Of a stretch of DNA of 64,000 bases, positions 17,083-25,453 are shown piece after piece. The stretch is from assembly GCF_006716745.1 (NCBI RefSeq), contig NZ_VFPP01000001.1:2418001-2482000 (forward strand), written 5' to 3'. The stretch comes from Saccharothrix saharensis. Its GTDB lineage: Bacteria; Actinomycetota; Actinomycetes; Mycobacteriales; Pseudonocardiaceae. Position numbers and translations under genes: made by a program. The notes below the pieces were generated by a model that did no database searches, was not told the origin of the DNA, and was given only the letters and a program-made list of their open reading frames with translations. Positions within the stretch are counted from its first letter, which is position 1. Every line of letters starts with the position of its first letter.

Positions 17083-18606
17083 ATGACCCTGAGGCGGTTC
17101 GGCGTCATCTCCTGCGTCGTCTGCGCCCTGGTGGTCGGCACGGTCTGCCTGGTGGTGTCGGGGGTGTTCGACCGGCCCGCGTCGGTCGCGATCGACAAGT
17201 TCGCCCAGTTGCTCGCCGCGACCGCGGCGATGGTGTCGTACTGGCGGGCGGCACGGCGGCGGCAGGGCGTGGCGCGGCGCTGGCGGCTGTGGATGGTGGC
17301 CGCGATGGCGAGCCTGGTCGTCGGGCTGGCCGTGTGGATCTGGGGCCAGGTGATCCTCGGGGTCTCGCTGCCCTCGTCCACGTTGGCCCCGATCGGCTTC
17401 ATGCTCGTGCCCGCCCTCACGCTGTGCGCGGTCCTCGTGCTGGCGCACGGCGGGTCCGGCAAGCTGCCCGGCCACCGCAGCAAGCTGGTCGTCGCGCTGG
17501 ACGGGCTGATCGTGGTCGGCTCGCTGTTCGTGCTCACGTGGGTCTCGGCGCTGGAGTCCATGGTCCGCGCCTGGGCCACCTCCGGCCCCGGTTTCGCGAC
17601 CGTGGTGGCGCACCCGGCGGCGTACCTGGTGACGCTGGTCGTGCTGCTGGTCTCGTCGTGGACGCACCGGTCGGTGCGGCAGTTGCCGGTGCTGTTCATC
17701 GCGCTGGCGGGGCTGGCGCAGTCGGCGTCGGGCTGGGTGTTCGCCTACCTCGTGAGCCAGGGTGCGACCGCCATCCCGACGGCGGCCGACATCGGGTTCA
17801 TGGTGTGCCCCGCGTTGTTCTTCCTCAGCTCGATCGCACCGGGCAACGCCGCGCGGGAACGGGTCGGGGCGGCCCGGCTGCGCGCGGGCGAGCTGCTGCA
17901 CCTGCTCGTGCCGTACCTGCCGATGCTGGTCACGGGCCTGTTCATCGTGGTCGGCACGGCGACGGGGGTGCGGCTCAACCCGGTGGAGATCTACGTCGGC
18001 CTGGGCGTGGTGCTGCTCGTCATCGCGCGCCAGCTGCTCACGCTGATCGACAACGTGAAGCTGCTGGAGCAGTTGCGCGACAGCCGGGAGCGGCTGCGGC
18101 ACCAGGCCTACCACGACCCGTTGACGGGGATCGCGAACCGGGCGCTGTTCCGGGAACGGCTGGACGCGGCGCTGGCCGGGACGTCGCCGGTGGTGGTGCT
18201 GTTCATCGACGTGGACGGGTTCAAGGACGTCAACGACAACTACGGCCACGCCGAGGGTGACGCGGTGCTGCGGATCGTGGCGTCGCGGTTGCAGGCGTGC
18301 GTCCGGCCGCAGGACGTGGTGGCCCGGCTGGGCGGCGACGAGTTCGGGGTGCTGGTGGACGGCTACCCGCAGCCGCCGGAGGAGATCGGGCGGCGGGTGC
18401 TCGGCGCGCTGGGCGAGCCGCACCGCACCGCGAACGGCTCGCACGTGATCCGCGCGTCGATCGGCATCTCGCACCGCGAGGCGTTCGACCCGTCGTTGAC
18501 CGCCGACGACCTGATCGGCACGGCGGACGCGGCGATGTACACGGCGAAGCGGCTGGGCAAGGGGATGGTCGTGGTGCACGGATCGGTGGAGGCGGAGCTG
18601 TCGTGA
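17083..18606 (+). CDS. Membrane diguanylate cyclase (GGDEF)
   Basis: Predicted cyclic-di-GMP synthase of 507 residues. The first ~320 residues hold about nine hydrophobic helices forming an uncharacterised membrane sensor. A short linker helix leads to the GGDEF domain, with DPLTGIANRALF, VVLFIDVDGFKDVNDNYGHA, the active-site GGDEF (417-421) and a product-inhibition I-site RPQD five residues before it. The active motif is intact, so it should be catalytically competent. ATG 17083 is the likely start; a longer frame opens upstream. It overlaps the DUF985 gene by 4 bp. Confidence 0.88.
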   Translation: MTLRRFGVISCVVCALVVGTVCLVVSGVFDRPASVAIDKFAQLLAATAAMVSYWRAARRRQGVARRWRLWMVAAMASLVVGLAVWIWGQVILGVSLPSSTLAPIGFMLVPALTLCAVLVLAHGGSGKLPGHRSKLVVALDGLIVVGSLFVLTWVSALESMVRAWATSGPGFATVVAHPAAYLVTLVVLLVSSWTHRSVRQLPVLFIALAGLAQSASGWVFAYLVSQGATAIPTAADIGFMVCPALFFLSSIAPGNAARERVGAARLRAGELLHLLVPYLPMLVTGLFIVVGTATGVRLNPVEIYVGLGVVLLVIARQLLTLIDNVKLLEQLRDSRERLRHQAYHDPLTGIANRALFRERLDAALAGTSPVVVLFIDVDGFKDVNDNYGHAEGDAVLRIVASRLQACVRPQDVVARLGGDEFGVLVDGYPQPPEEIGRRVLGALGEPHRTANGSHVIRASIGISHREAFDPSLTADDLIGTADAAMYTAKRLGKGMVVVHGSVEAELS

Positions 18607-19067
18607 ACGGGGTGCCGGGGTCGAGCGCCGACGAGGTGCTCGCCGAGCTGGGGATGGCGGAGCTGCCCGTCGAGGGCGGGTGGTTCGCGCAGTCGTGGCG
18701 CTCGGCCGAGGTGTCGGCGATCTACTACCTGCTGCGGGAGGGCGAGTTCTCCGGCGTGCACAAGCTCGACCACGTCGAGGTCTACGCCCACCACCGCGGC
18801 GCGCCGCTGCGGATGCTGCTGCTGCACCCGGACGGCACGGTGACCACGCCGGTGCTCGGCCCGGACGTCACCGCCGGGCAGCGGCCGCAGGTCGTGGTGC
18901 CCGCCGGGGTGTGGCAGGCCGGCGAGCCGGACGGCGAGTGGTCCCTGGTCGGCACGGTGGTGGTGCCGCCCTACACCGACGACATCGTCACGTTCGGTGA
19001 GGCCGACACCCTCGCGCCGCGCTACCCCTCGCACGCCGACCTGGTCCGCAGGCTCTGCCGCCGCTGA
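18603..19067 (+). CDS. DUF985 cupin protein
   Basis: A 154-residue cupin-fold protein of the DUF985 family. Visible landmarks are the N-terminal LGMAELPVEGGWFAQSWRS, IYYLLREGEFSGVHKLDHVEVYAHHRG (shown here as its parts GEFSGVHKLDHVE and VYAHHRGAPL), GTVTTPVLGPDV, VVVPAGVWQAGEP and the C-terminal YPSHADLVRRL. The start is GTG 18603, which overlaps the GGDEF gene's stop (GTGA), so the two are coupled. Members are single-domain beta-barrels; the enzymatic role is not established. Confidence 0.85.
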   Translation: MNGVPGSSADEVLAELGMAELPVEGGWFAQSWRSAEVSAIYYLLREGEFSGVHKLDHVEVYAHHRGAPLRMLLLHPDGTVTTPVLGPDVTAGQRPQVVVPAGVWQAGEPDGEWSLVGTVVVPPYTDDIVTFGEADTLAPRYPSHADLVRRLCRR

Positions 19068-19105
19068 CCGCTCGGCGCACCACGGCCGTCCTCAGCCCAC
19101 CGTCT

Positions 19106-19606
19106 TCAGCCCATCGTCTTCTGGCCGTCGATGGTCTCGCGGAGGATGTCCGCGTGGCCCGCGTGCTGGGCCGTCTCGGCGATGATGTGCAGCACCACGC
19201 GGCGGACGGACCGCGACGCGCCCGGCTCGAACCACGGTGCCACGGGCAGCGGGTGGCTGGTGTCCAGGTCCAGGTCGGCGAGCAGCCGCTCGGTCTTCGC
19301 GGCGGTCTCCTCGTAGTCGGCGAGCAGCCCGGCGAGGGTCTCGTGCTCCAGCATGCGGAAGCCGTTCTCCCAGTCCGCCTCCACGCTCTCCATCAGCTCC
19401 GCGCCGCCGACCGCGAAGCGCATCCAGCTCTCCTCCACGGCGCGGACGTGCTTGATGAGGCCGCCGAGCGACAGCGCGCTCGCGGTGGGCGTCCGACGGG
19501 CCTGCTCGTCGCTGAGCCCCTGCACGGTGAAGCGGAGGAACCCGCGGTGCGTGGCCAGGGTCGACAGCAGGTCGGCGAGCTCGGTGGAGGTGGTGGTGGC
19601 GCTCAT
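19106..19606 (-). CDS. DinB-superfamily (DUF664-type) protein
   Basis: A 166-residue four-helix-bundle protein of the DinB/YfiT group. Recognisable parts are LATHRGFLRFTVQGLSDEQA, SLGGLIKHVRAVEESWMRF with the first metal-ligand His, and the C-terminal RRVVLHIIAETAQHAGHADI containing the paired His residues. Such proteins are often thiol-dependent transferases using mycothiol or bacillithiol. ATG 19606 is chosen; a GGAAGG lies a little far upstream. It is divergent from the DNA ligase gene. Confidence 0.85.
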   Translation of the reverse strand: MSATTTSTELADLLSTLATHRGFLRFTVQGLSDEQARRTPTASALSLGGLIKHVRAVEESWMRFAVGGAELMESVEADWENGFRMLEHETLAGLLADYEETAAKTERLLADLDLDTSHPLPVAPWFEPGASRSVRRVVLHIIAETAQHAGHADILRETIDGQKTMG

Positions 19607-19722
19607 GGTGGGTGCTGCCTTCCGTTTCGGTGTTGCCACCACGTTATGGCTTGATGCGGACAGTTCACGCCCTCAATTCCGATCCACGGTGAAATCCGCT
19701 CCCCCGACTTACGCTCGGCGGC

Positions 19723-20775
19723 GTGGACCTCCCCGTGATGCCACCCGTGCGGCCGATGCTCGCCAAGGCCGTGCACTCGGTGCCGCGCGAGCCCGGCCTC
19801 GTCTACGAACCGAAGTGGGACGGGTTCCGGTGCGTCGTGTTCCGCGACGGCCCCGAGCTGGAACTCGGGTCCCGCAACGACCGGCCGCTGACCAGGTACT
19901 TCCCCGAGGTGGTCGAACTGCTGCGGGCCGGGCTGCCGCCGCGCTGCGTGGTGGACGGCGAGATCGTCATCGTCACGCCCGAGGGGCTGAGCTTCGACCT
20001 GCTCCAACTGCGGCTGCACCCCGCCGCGTCCCGGGTGCGCAAGCTCGCCGTCGACACGCCGGCCGGGTTCGTCGCGTTCGACCTGCTCGCGCTGGACGAC
20101 CGGGACCTGACCGCGACGCCGTTCGGCGAACGCCGCCGGCTGCTGGAAGGGGCGCTGCGGGACGTGCCGGGGCTGTACCTGACGCCCGCGACGGACGACC
20201 CGGACCGGGCGGAGGACTGGTTCACCCGGTTCGAGGGCGCGGGGTTCGACGGCGTGGTGGCCAAGCGCACCGACCTGCCGTACGAGCAGGACAAGCGGGT
20301 GATGTGGAAGGTCAAGCACGAGCGCACGGCCGACTGCGTGGTGGCCGGGTTCCGGTGGCACAAGGACGGCGTCGGCGTGGGGTCGCTGCTGCTCGGCCTG
20401 TACGACGACGCGGGCGCGCTGCACCACGTCGGCGTGGCCAGCAGCTTCACCGCCGCGCGCCGCCGCGAGCTGCTGGACGAGCTGGCGCCGTACCGGGAGG
20501 ACGCGCCGGCCGACCACCCGTGGGCGGACTGGGCCGGGGTGGACGCGACCACGCCGGGTGCGCAGAGCCGGTGGAACCCGACGAAGACGCTGTCGTGGGA
20601 GCCGGTGCGGCCGGAGCTGGTCGCCGAGGTCCGCTACGAGCACCTCCAGGCACGCCGGTTCCGGCACACGAGCAGGCTGGTCCGCTTCCGCCCGGACCGC
20701 ACGCCGGAGTCGTGCACGTACGCCCAGCTCGAAGAGGTCGCGCCGGCGGAGCTGCGGGAGCTGTTCGGCGAGTAG
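19723..20775 (+). CDS. ligC: ATP-dependent DNA ligase, LigC type
   Basis: Stand-alone ATP-dependent DNA ligase of 350 residues. The adenylated lysine is Lys31 in YEPKWDGFR; the other nucleotidyltransferase motifs follow (SRNDRPLTRYFPE, VVDGEIV, FDLLAL, FDGVVAKRTD, VMWKVKHERTADCVV), then an OB-fold domain with VGVASSFTAARR and LVAEVRYEHLQ. Size and motif spacing match mycobacterial LigC, a backup end-joining/repair ligase. GTG 19723 is the start; TACGCT (19710-19715) lies 7 nt upstream, consistent with a leaderless mRNA. No Ku gene is adjacent. Confidence 0.92.
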   Translation: MDLPVMPPVRPMLAKAVHSVPREPGLVYEPKWDGFRCVVFRDGPELELGSRNDRPLTRYFPEVVELLRAGLPPRCVVDGEIVIVTPEGLSFDLLQLRLHPAASRVRKLAVDTPAGFVAFDLLALDDRDLTATPFGERRRLLEGALRDVPGLYLTPATDDPDRAEDWFTRFEGAGFDGVVAKRTDLPYEQDKRVMWKVKHERTADCVVAGFRWHKDGVGVGSLLLGLYDDAGALHHVGVASSFTAARRRELLDELAPYREDAPADHPWADWAGVDATTPGAQSRWNPTKTLSWEPVRPELVAEVRYEHLQARRFRHTSRLVRFRPDRTPESCTYAQLEEVAPAELRELFGE

Positions 20776-20813
20776 GACCGGACCTGTCCCACCGGTCGGG
20801 CATGCTGGTCGGC

Positions 20814-21773
20814 GTGACCGACACCGCGGGCCGGCTGCTGTCCCTGTTGTCGCTGCTCCAGCTACCGCGCGAGTGGCCGGGCAGCGAGTTGGCGCGGCGG
20901 CTGGGTGTCAGCGGGCGCACCGTGCGCCGCGACGTCGACCGGCTGCGGGAGCTGGGGTACCCGGTCGAGGCGACGATGGGGTCCGAGGGCGGCTACCGGC
21001 TGGTCGCGGGCACGGCCATGCCGCCGTTGCTGCTGGACGACGACGAGGCCGTGGCGATCGCGGTGGGGTTGCGGACGGCGGCGCGGCAGGCCGTGGCGGG
21101 CATCGAGGAGGCGTCGGTGCGCGCCATGGCGAAGCTGGAGCAGGTGCTGCCGTCGCGGCTGCGGCGGCGGGTGGGCGCGTTGGGCGCGGCGACCGTGCCG
21201 GTGGTGCTGGGCGCGGACGGCGTCACGGTGGACCCGGAGCACCTGACCGTGCTGGCGTCGGCCATCGCGAACCGGGAGCGGCTGCGGTTCCGGTACTCGG
21301 CGGCGGACGGGGCGGAGAGCAGGCGGCACGTCGAGCCGCTGCACCTGGTGCCGTCCGGGCGGCGCTGGTACCTGGTGGCGTTCGACCCGGAGCGGGACGA
21401 CTGGCGGTTCTTCCGCGTCGACCGGATGACGGCGCTGTCCCCCACCGGCGCGCGGTTCGCACCCCGCGCGCTGCCCGCGGACGACCCGGCGACGTACCTG
21501 AAGGAGCACATGCTCGGCCGGGCCCCGACGTACACCGTGGTGGCGACGGTCCACCTGCCCGCCCCGGACGTGCGCGCGCGGCTGCCCGGCGTGGACGTCG
21601 AGGCGGTGGACCAGCGGACCTGCCGGGTGAGCGGCCTCGGCGACACGGTCGAGTACCTGGCGTTCCACCTGCTGCAACTGGGCTGCGAGTTCACGGTGCA
21701 CGAGCCGCCCGAGCTGGTCCGGCACCTGCGCGGGCTGCACGACCGGATCGGCCGGGCGATCAGTTCAGGCTGA
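20814..21773 (+). CDS. HTH-WYL transcriptional regulator (YafY type)
   Basis: Regulator of 319 residues with an N-terminal helix-turn-helix (LARRLGVSGRTVRRDVDRLR, about 28-47), a central WYL domain (LRFRYSAADGAESRRHVEPL, RRWYLVAFDPERDDWRFF with the FRVDRM ending) and a C-terminal extension. WYL proteins commonly sense nucleic acid or nucleotide ligands. GTG 20814 is preferred to ATG 20802: the ATG lies inside a CATGCT -10-like hexamer that is 7 nt before the GTG. The gene follows ligC closely and could relate to DNA repair. Its last 14 bp overlap convergent tspO. Confidence 0.88.
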   Translation: MTDTAGRLLSLLSLLQLPREWPGSELARRLGVSGRTVRRDVDRLRELGYPVEATMGSEGGYRLVAGTAMPPLLLDDDEAVAIAVGLRTAARQAVAGIEEASVRAMAKLEQVLPSRLRRRVGALGAATVPVVLGADGVTVDPEHLTVLASAIANRERLRFRYSAADGAESRRHVEPLHLVPSGRRWYLVAFDPERDDWRFFRVDRMTALSPTGARFAPRALPADDPATYLKEHMLGRAPTYTVVATVHLPAPDVRARLPGVDVEAVDQRTCRVSGLGDTVEYLAFHLLQLGCEFTVHEPPELVRHLRGLHDRIGRAISSG

Positions 21774-22233
21774 CGATGCTCGCGTTCAGCGCGGTCGCGA
21801 AGCCGACCCAGGCGAGGTAGGGCACGAGGAGCAGGGCGGCGGGCCGGTGCTTGCGGCCGAACAGCACGATCAGCGCGATGATCGACACCAGCAGCGCGAT
21901 GATGTCCACCAGGGCCAGCCCGTACCGGCCGGCGGCGAAGAACAGCGGCGTCCACGCCGCGTTGAGGACGAGCTGCACGGCGAACAGCACCAGCTCGCGG
22001 CTCGCGCCGTGCCGCTTCCAGAACAGCCAACCGGACAGCGCGATCATCACGTACAGCGCGGTCCAGACGGGGCCGAACAACCAGGACGGCGGCGCCCACG
22101 ACGGCGTGCGCAGCTGCTCGTACTCGGCCGCGGAGGACGCGGCGGACAGGGAGCCGATGACCGCGGTCGCGGCGACGGCCGCCGCGAACACCGCCAGCCC
22201 GGCCAGGGGTCGTCGCATCGCCAGGTGAGCCAT
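21760..22233 (-). CDS. tspO: TspO/MBR family tryptophan-rich sensory protein
   Basis: Five-helix membrane protein of 157 residues that binds porphyrins and related ligands. Family signatures are PSWAPPSWLFGPVWTALYVM, SGWLFWK, VLNAAWTPLFFAAGRYGLAL and the final LLVPYLAWVGFATALNASIV. All the conserved Trp/Pro positions of the ligand cavity look intact. It is convergent with the WYL regulator. Start ATG 22233; an internal ATG at codon 6 is an alternative. Confidence 0.93.
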   Translation of the reverse strand: MAHLAMRRPLAGLAVFAAAVAATAVIGSLSAASSAAEYEQLRTPSWAPPSWLFGPVWTALYVMIALSGWLFWKRHGASRELVLFAVQLVLNAAWTPLFFAAGRYGLALVDIIALLVSIIALIVLFGRKHRPAALLLVPYLAWVGFATALNASIVSLN

Positions 22234-22274
22234 GCGTCGAGCCTAGGAAGCCGGACGGCCGCCCGCATGACGGA

Positions 22275-22493
22275 TCAGGCGGCGGCGAGCAGTGCCCGGC
22301 CGTCGTCGGTCAGCCGGGAGGGCCCCGTCCGGGACGCGATCAGCCCCGCCCGCGCCAGCCCCGGGCCGACGAACTGGTCGCAGCAGCGCAGGCCGTCGAC
22401 CAGCAGCGTGCCCGCGGCGTACTCGCGGCGACCCGCCGCGACGGCGCGCAGCACCGCCCGGTCCCTCCCGGTGATGATGGTCGTGGTGTCCAT
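22275..22493 (-). CDS. Small hypothetical protein (72 aa), possible winged helix
   Basis: A 72-residue protein starting MDTTTIITGRDRAVLRAVAA with a GGAGA ribosome site at good spacing. The pattern of a first helix, a short helix RREYAAGTLLVDGLRCCDQF and an ending LIASRTGPSRLTDDGRALL resembles a small winged-helix domain, in which 'LTDDGRALL' is a common last helix. Two adjacent Cys residues (RCCDQ) are present. No family was identified. It may be a DNA-binding or structural protein. Confidence 0.6.
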   Translation of the reverse strand: MDTTTIITGRDRAVLRAVAAGRREYAAGTLLVDGLRCCDQFVGPGLARAGLIASRTGPSRLTDDGRALLAAA

Positions 22494-22599
22494 CGCGGTC
22501 TCCGTCCGTGCGTCGGGTCTCCCTACCCGTACGACGAAGCGGACCCACCGCGAATCGACACGACCGGGCGGCCCACCCCGGTGTACCGACTCCGAACGC

Positions 22600-23202
22600 T
22601 CACCCGGCCGCCGCGGCGGCCTGCCGGCACGCGTCCACGAGCTGCGGCCACCGGCCCGCCCGGTCGCGGTTGATGTGCAGCGGCGACGGGTGCGGCGCGT
22701 TGAGCACCTTCAGCTTGTGGCCGCGCCCGGACAGCGTCCAGCCGGTGCCCGCCGGCCTGCCCAGCACGACGACCGCCTTGAGCGCGGTGAGCATCCGCAG
22801 CAGCTCCACCAGGTACGGCACGGCCGCGCGCAGGTCCGCGGGCGACGGCTCGCGGTTGTTCAGGTGCCACGGCACGACGTTCCAGCTCAGGCTCACCCGC
22901 CGGGACAGCCCCGCCTCCGCCATCGCGGCGAACACGTTGGCGGCGGTCGGGTCGTCGTTGTCGGGCGAGTTGAAGCCCGAGCCCGACGACGCGGGCCCGG
23001 GTGACTCCAGCAGCAGCAGGACCTTCGAGTTCACGCCGCCGCTCGCCGGGTCGAACAGCGGCACGTCGGCCTTGCGCTCGGTGGCGATGCGCTGGGCGAA
23101 CTCCGTCAACTTCGCCAGGTGGGGCGCCTTGAGCAGAGCCATCTTCCGAGCGACGACCACGGGGTTCCGGTGTGCCCTCGGGGTGGAGGGGAAGACGTCC
23201 AT
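22600..23202 (-). CDS. Uracil-DNA-glycosylase-superfamily protein
   Basis: A 200-residue protein with the UDG-like fold: LLLLESPGPASSGSGF (motif 1-type loop), a central SLSWNVVPWHLNN segment and LKAVVVLGRPAGTGW, ending with NAPHPSPLHINRDRAGRW where HPSP matches the family's HPS-type motif. Whether it excises uracil is uncertain, because motif 1 differs from the classic GQDPY and this subgroup is often annotated only as UDG-like. Start ATG 23202; no obvious operon partner. Confidence 0.78.
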   Translation of the reverse strand: MDVFPSTPRAHRNPVVVARKMALLKAPHLAKLTEFAQRIATERKADVPLFDPASGGVNSKVLLLLESPGPASSGSGFNSPDNDDPTAANVFAAMAEAGLSRRVSLSWNVVPWHLNNREPSPADLRAAVPYLVELLRMLTALKAVVVLGRPAGTGWTLSGRGHKLKVLNAPHPSPLHINRDRAGRWPQLVDACRQAAAAAG

Positions 23203-23279
23203 GGTTGGCTAGCGTTCCCGTCTTGATCAGGCCCGACCATCCGCCGTCCGGGCGGCAACCCCGGTGGGGCACGCGGGCG

Positions 23280-24032
23280 CTAGCCCACGTGGGTCCGCGG
23301 CCGTTGCTCCAGGACGCCGTCGACGTAGGTGTCGACCTTCTCGTTGTAGAACGCGACCAGACCCGCGACCTGCCTGCTCTCCGGCAGCGGCGTGCGGTAG
23401 CCCCAGACCACGTTCTCGTGCACCTCGTCGCCCAGCACCACCGACCAGTACTCGGCGGTGCCCTTGTACGGGCAGCTCGTGCGCAGGTCGGTGGGCCGCA
23501 GCAGGTCCAGCCGCACGTCGGTCATCGGCAGGTAGTAGCGGGCCGGGAGGCCGGTCTCGAACAGGATCACCGGCCGGTGCGAGTTCGCCACCTCGACGCC
23601 GCCCACCTCCACCCGGACGTGCCTGCTGCTGGGCAGCGCGTCGACCCTCGTGTACGGGTCGCGCGGGTGGACGTAGACCGGCTCGTCCTCCTCGAACCAC
23701 TCGTCCATCGCGTCCCACTCCAGCCGGACCAGGTCCCGCAACGCCTCCAGCGGCGAGTCCGGGTAGCGCAGGCCCGCGCCCGCCGCCGTGGCCGCGCCGG
23801 TCTTCACGTCGAACAGCTCGCCGTTGCCCCGACTGGGTGACCTCTTGACCTCGCCGGTGGGCACGAGGGTCGCCCGGACGTCCTCCGCCGGGAAGTAGTA
23901 CGTGGGGTAGTACGGCTTCTCCCACACCAGCGCCGGCCGCGTGGTGTCCACGACCAGCTCGCCCGCCAGGTAGGCCCGGACCCGCTTGGTCCCGGTCTCC
24001 ACCCGCACCCGTCCGCGTTCCGCAGCACTCAT
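23280..24032 (-). CDS. DUF427 protein with two domains
   Basis: A 250-residue protein made of two tandem DUF427 beta-rich units. The first has VRAYLAGELVVDTTRPALVWE and YYFPAEDV; the second has VRVEVGGVEVANSHRPVILFE and YYLPMTDVRLDLL followed by CPYKGTAEYWS. Function is not known. ATG 24032 is preceded by TAGCGT 7 nt upstream, consistent with a leaderless transcript, and it is divergent from the HAD gene. Confidence 0.88.
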   Translation of the reverse strand: MSAAERGRVRVETGTKRVRAYLAGELVVDTTRPALVWEKPYYPTYYFPAEDVRATLVPTGEVKRSPSRGNGELFDVKTGAATAAGAGLRYPDSPLEALRDLVRLEWDAMDEWFEEDEPVYVHPRDPYTRVDALPSSRHVRVEVGGVEVANSHRPVILFETGLPARYYLPMTDVRLDLLRPTDLRTSCPYKGTAEYWSVVLGDEVHENVVWGYRTPLPESRQVAGLVAFYNEKVDTYVDGVLEQRPRTHVG

Positions 24033-24116
24033 GGTTCCGACGCTACGCGCGCGGCCGGCGGGTCGGGTGCCACCGCGTTTCTCCGGTGTTGCCCAACGGA
24101 TCACTATGCTCGGTCG

Positions 24117-24776
24117 ATGGTGGAAGTGATCGACAACGGGTCGGCGCCGCGGCTGGTCGTGTTCGACCTCGACGGCACGCTCTACCCCCGCGAGCTGTAC
24201 ACCGGGTTGATCCTGGACGTCATCGGCGCGATGTTCGTCGAGCTGCGGGGCGACCCGCCCGAGCAGGCCGAGGCCAAGGTCGCCGAGTTGCGCGAGCTGA
24301 TGCGCACCGAGTGGTCGAGCACGTCGACCACCTCGTTCGTGCTGGCCAACGGCATCGACGTGGACGAGTGGCGCGCGTACCGCGAGGCCCACCTGTCGAT
24401 CGTGGACGGCGTCCGCCCCGACGAGCGGGTGGTGCGCGAGCTGGAGCGGCTGCGCGCCGTGGTGCCCATCGCGCTGCTCACCAACAACACCGCCGGTGCG
24501 GCCGAGGCCATCCTGGACCGGATCGGCGTCGGCGTGGCGGGCTTCACCGGCGTGGTGAGCGCGGACGACGTGGGCGGGCGGCCGAAGCCCGACCCCGGCG
24601 CGTTCCGCGTGCTGCTGGAGCGGTTCGACGTGGACGCGCGCGAGGTGTGGGGCGTCGGTGACCGCTACGACATCGACGTCCGGCCGCTGCGCGAGCTGGG
24701 CGGCGCGGGGATCACCGTGGACGGGCCGGCCGACCTGCCGGAGGCGGTCGACTTCCTGGTCGGGCGCGCCTCGTAG
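24117..24776 (+). CDS. HAD-superfamily hydrolase
   Basis: Predicted phosphatase of 219 residues. The four HAD motifs are visible: VVFDLDGTLYP (nucleophile Asp about residue 17), LLTNN, the Lys in GGRPKPDPGAF and the acidic GVGDRYDIDVRP. A helical cap lies between motifs I and II. Substrate unknown. ATG 24117 follows a TATGCT hexamer (24105-24110) by 6 nt, so the mRNA is probably leaderless. It is divergent from the DUF427 gene. About 140 bp after it hold nothing recognisable. Confidence 0.88.
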   Translation: MVEVIDNGSAPRLVVFDLDGTLYPRELYTGLILDVIGAMFVELRGDPPEQAEAKVAELRELMRTEWSSTSTTSFVLANGIDVDEWRAYREAHLSIVDGVRPDERVVRELERLRAVVPIALLTNNTAGAAEAILDRIGVGVAGFTGVVSADDVGGRPKPDPGAFRVLLERFDVDAREVWGVGDRYDIDVRPLRELGGAGITVDGPADLPEAVDFLVGRAS

Positions 24777-24916
24777 CGGGTCGGGCCCGGTCCGCGACCC
24801 GGCCACCACCGACCCGTCCGGCAGCACCCGGGGACCGGGGATCTCCACCACGGCGCCGGGGTCGCGGTGGACCGCGCCGTGCTTCCGCCGCCTCCCGCCA
24901 TCCTCCTCCCCCGCCG

Positions 24917-25453
24917 TCACCCGGCGAAGGCGAACGCGCCCAGTCGCGTGCTCTGGTCGGCGCGGGCGGCGGCGATCGACGCGGCCAGGTCGCGGGTCTC
25001 CCGGTCCGCGCCGCTGTCCTGCTCGCCGCGCGCCAGCAACGCCGACTGCTCCAGGTGCTCGCGCAGCTTCGCGGGCAGGCCGGACGGGTCCAGGCGCAGT
25101 CCCGCCAGGTCCGCCTCCGACACCAGCCCCGGCATCTGGTGGCCCGCGTGCACGTTCTCCTCCGGCAGCGCCGCGCGGTCGCGCAACCGCTTGAGCGCGG
25201 CCAACTCCCGCCCGTGCGAGGTCTTCAACTCCGCCGCGAACGGCGCCAGTTCGGGCGTCGCCAGGTCCAGGGCGGGCAGGAGCTGCTCGTTCATCGGGAT
25301 CATGAGCTGGATCCAGGCGGTGTCGGTGGCGTTGAACGGCGACGCGGCCGGCTCCGGGGACGGGACCGTGGCCGGTGCGCAGGCGGCCAGGACCAGCAGG
25401 GTGGCACCCCAGAGCGCCCGCAGGCGCCCCGGGGTGGCCGGTGTCGTGGTCAC
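24917..25453 (-). CDS. DUF305 lipoprotein
   Basis: Secreted lipoprotein of 178 residues. The N-terminus has an Arg, a hydrophobic stretch and a lipobox (ALWGATLLVLAAC). The mature part has a DUF305-like helical pattern: MIPMNEQLLPALDLA, ELKTSHGRELAALKRLRDRA, then NVHAGHQMPGLVSEADLAGL. The His-rich HAGHQMPG element resembles copper-linked DUF305 proteins. GTG 25453 overlaps the DUF1996 stop (GTGA), so it is coupled to that gene and probably falls under the same LacI-type operator. Confidence 0.82.
   Translation of the reverse strand: MTTTPATPGRLRALWGATLLVLAACAPATVPSPEPAASPFNATDTAWIQLMIPMNEQLLPALDLATPELAPFAAELKTSHGRELAALKRLRDRAALPEENVHAGHQMPGLVSEADLAGLRLDPSGLPAKLREHLEQSALLARGEQDSGADRETRDLAASIAAARADQSTRLGAFAFAG

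Noticed and set aside
24777-24916. Possible small gene between HAD and DUF305 genes
   Set aside because: All frames give low-complexity Pro/Arg/Gly translations without a ribosome site; no support.
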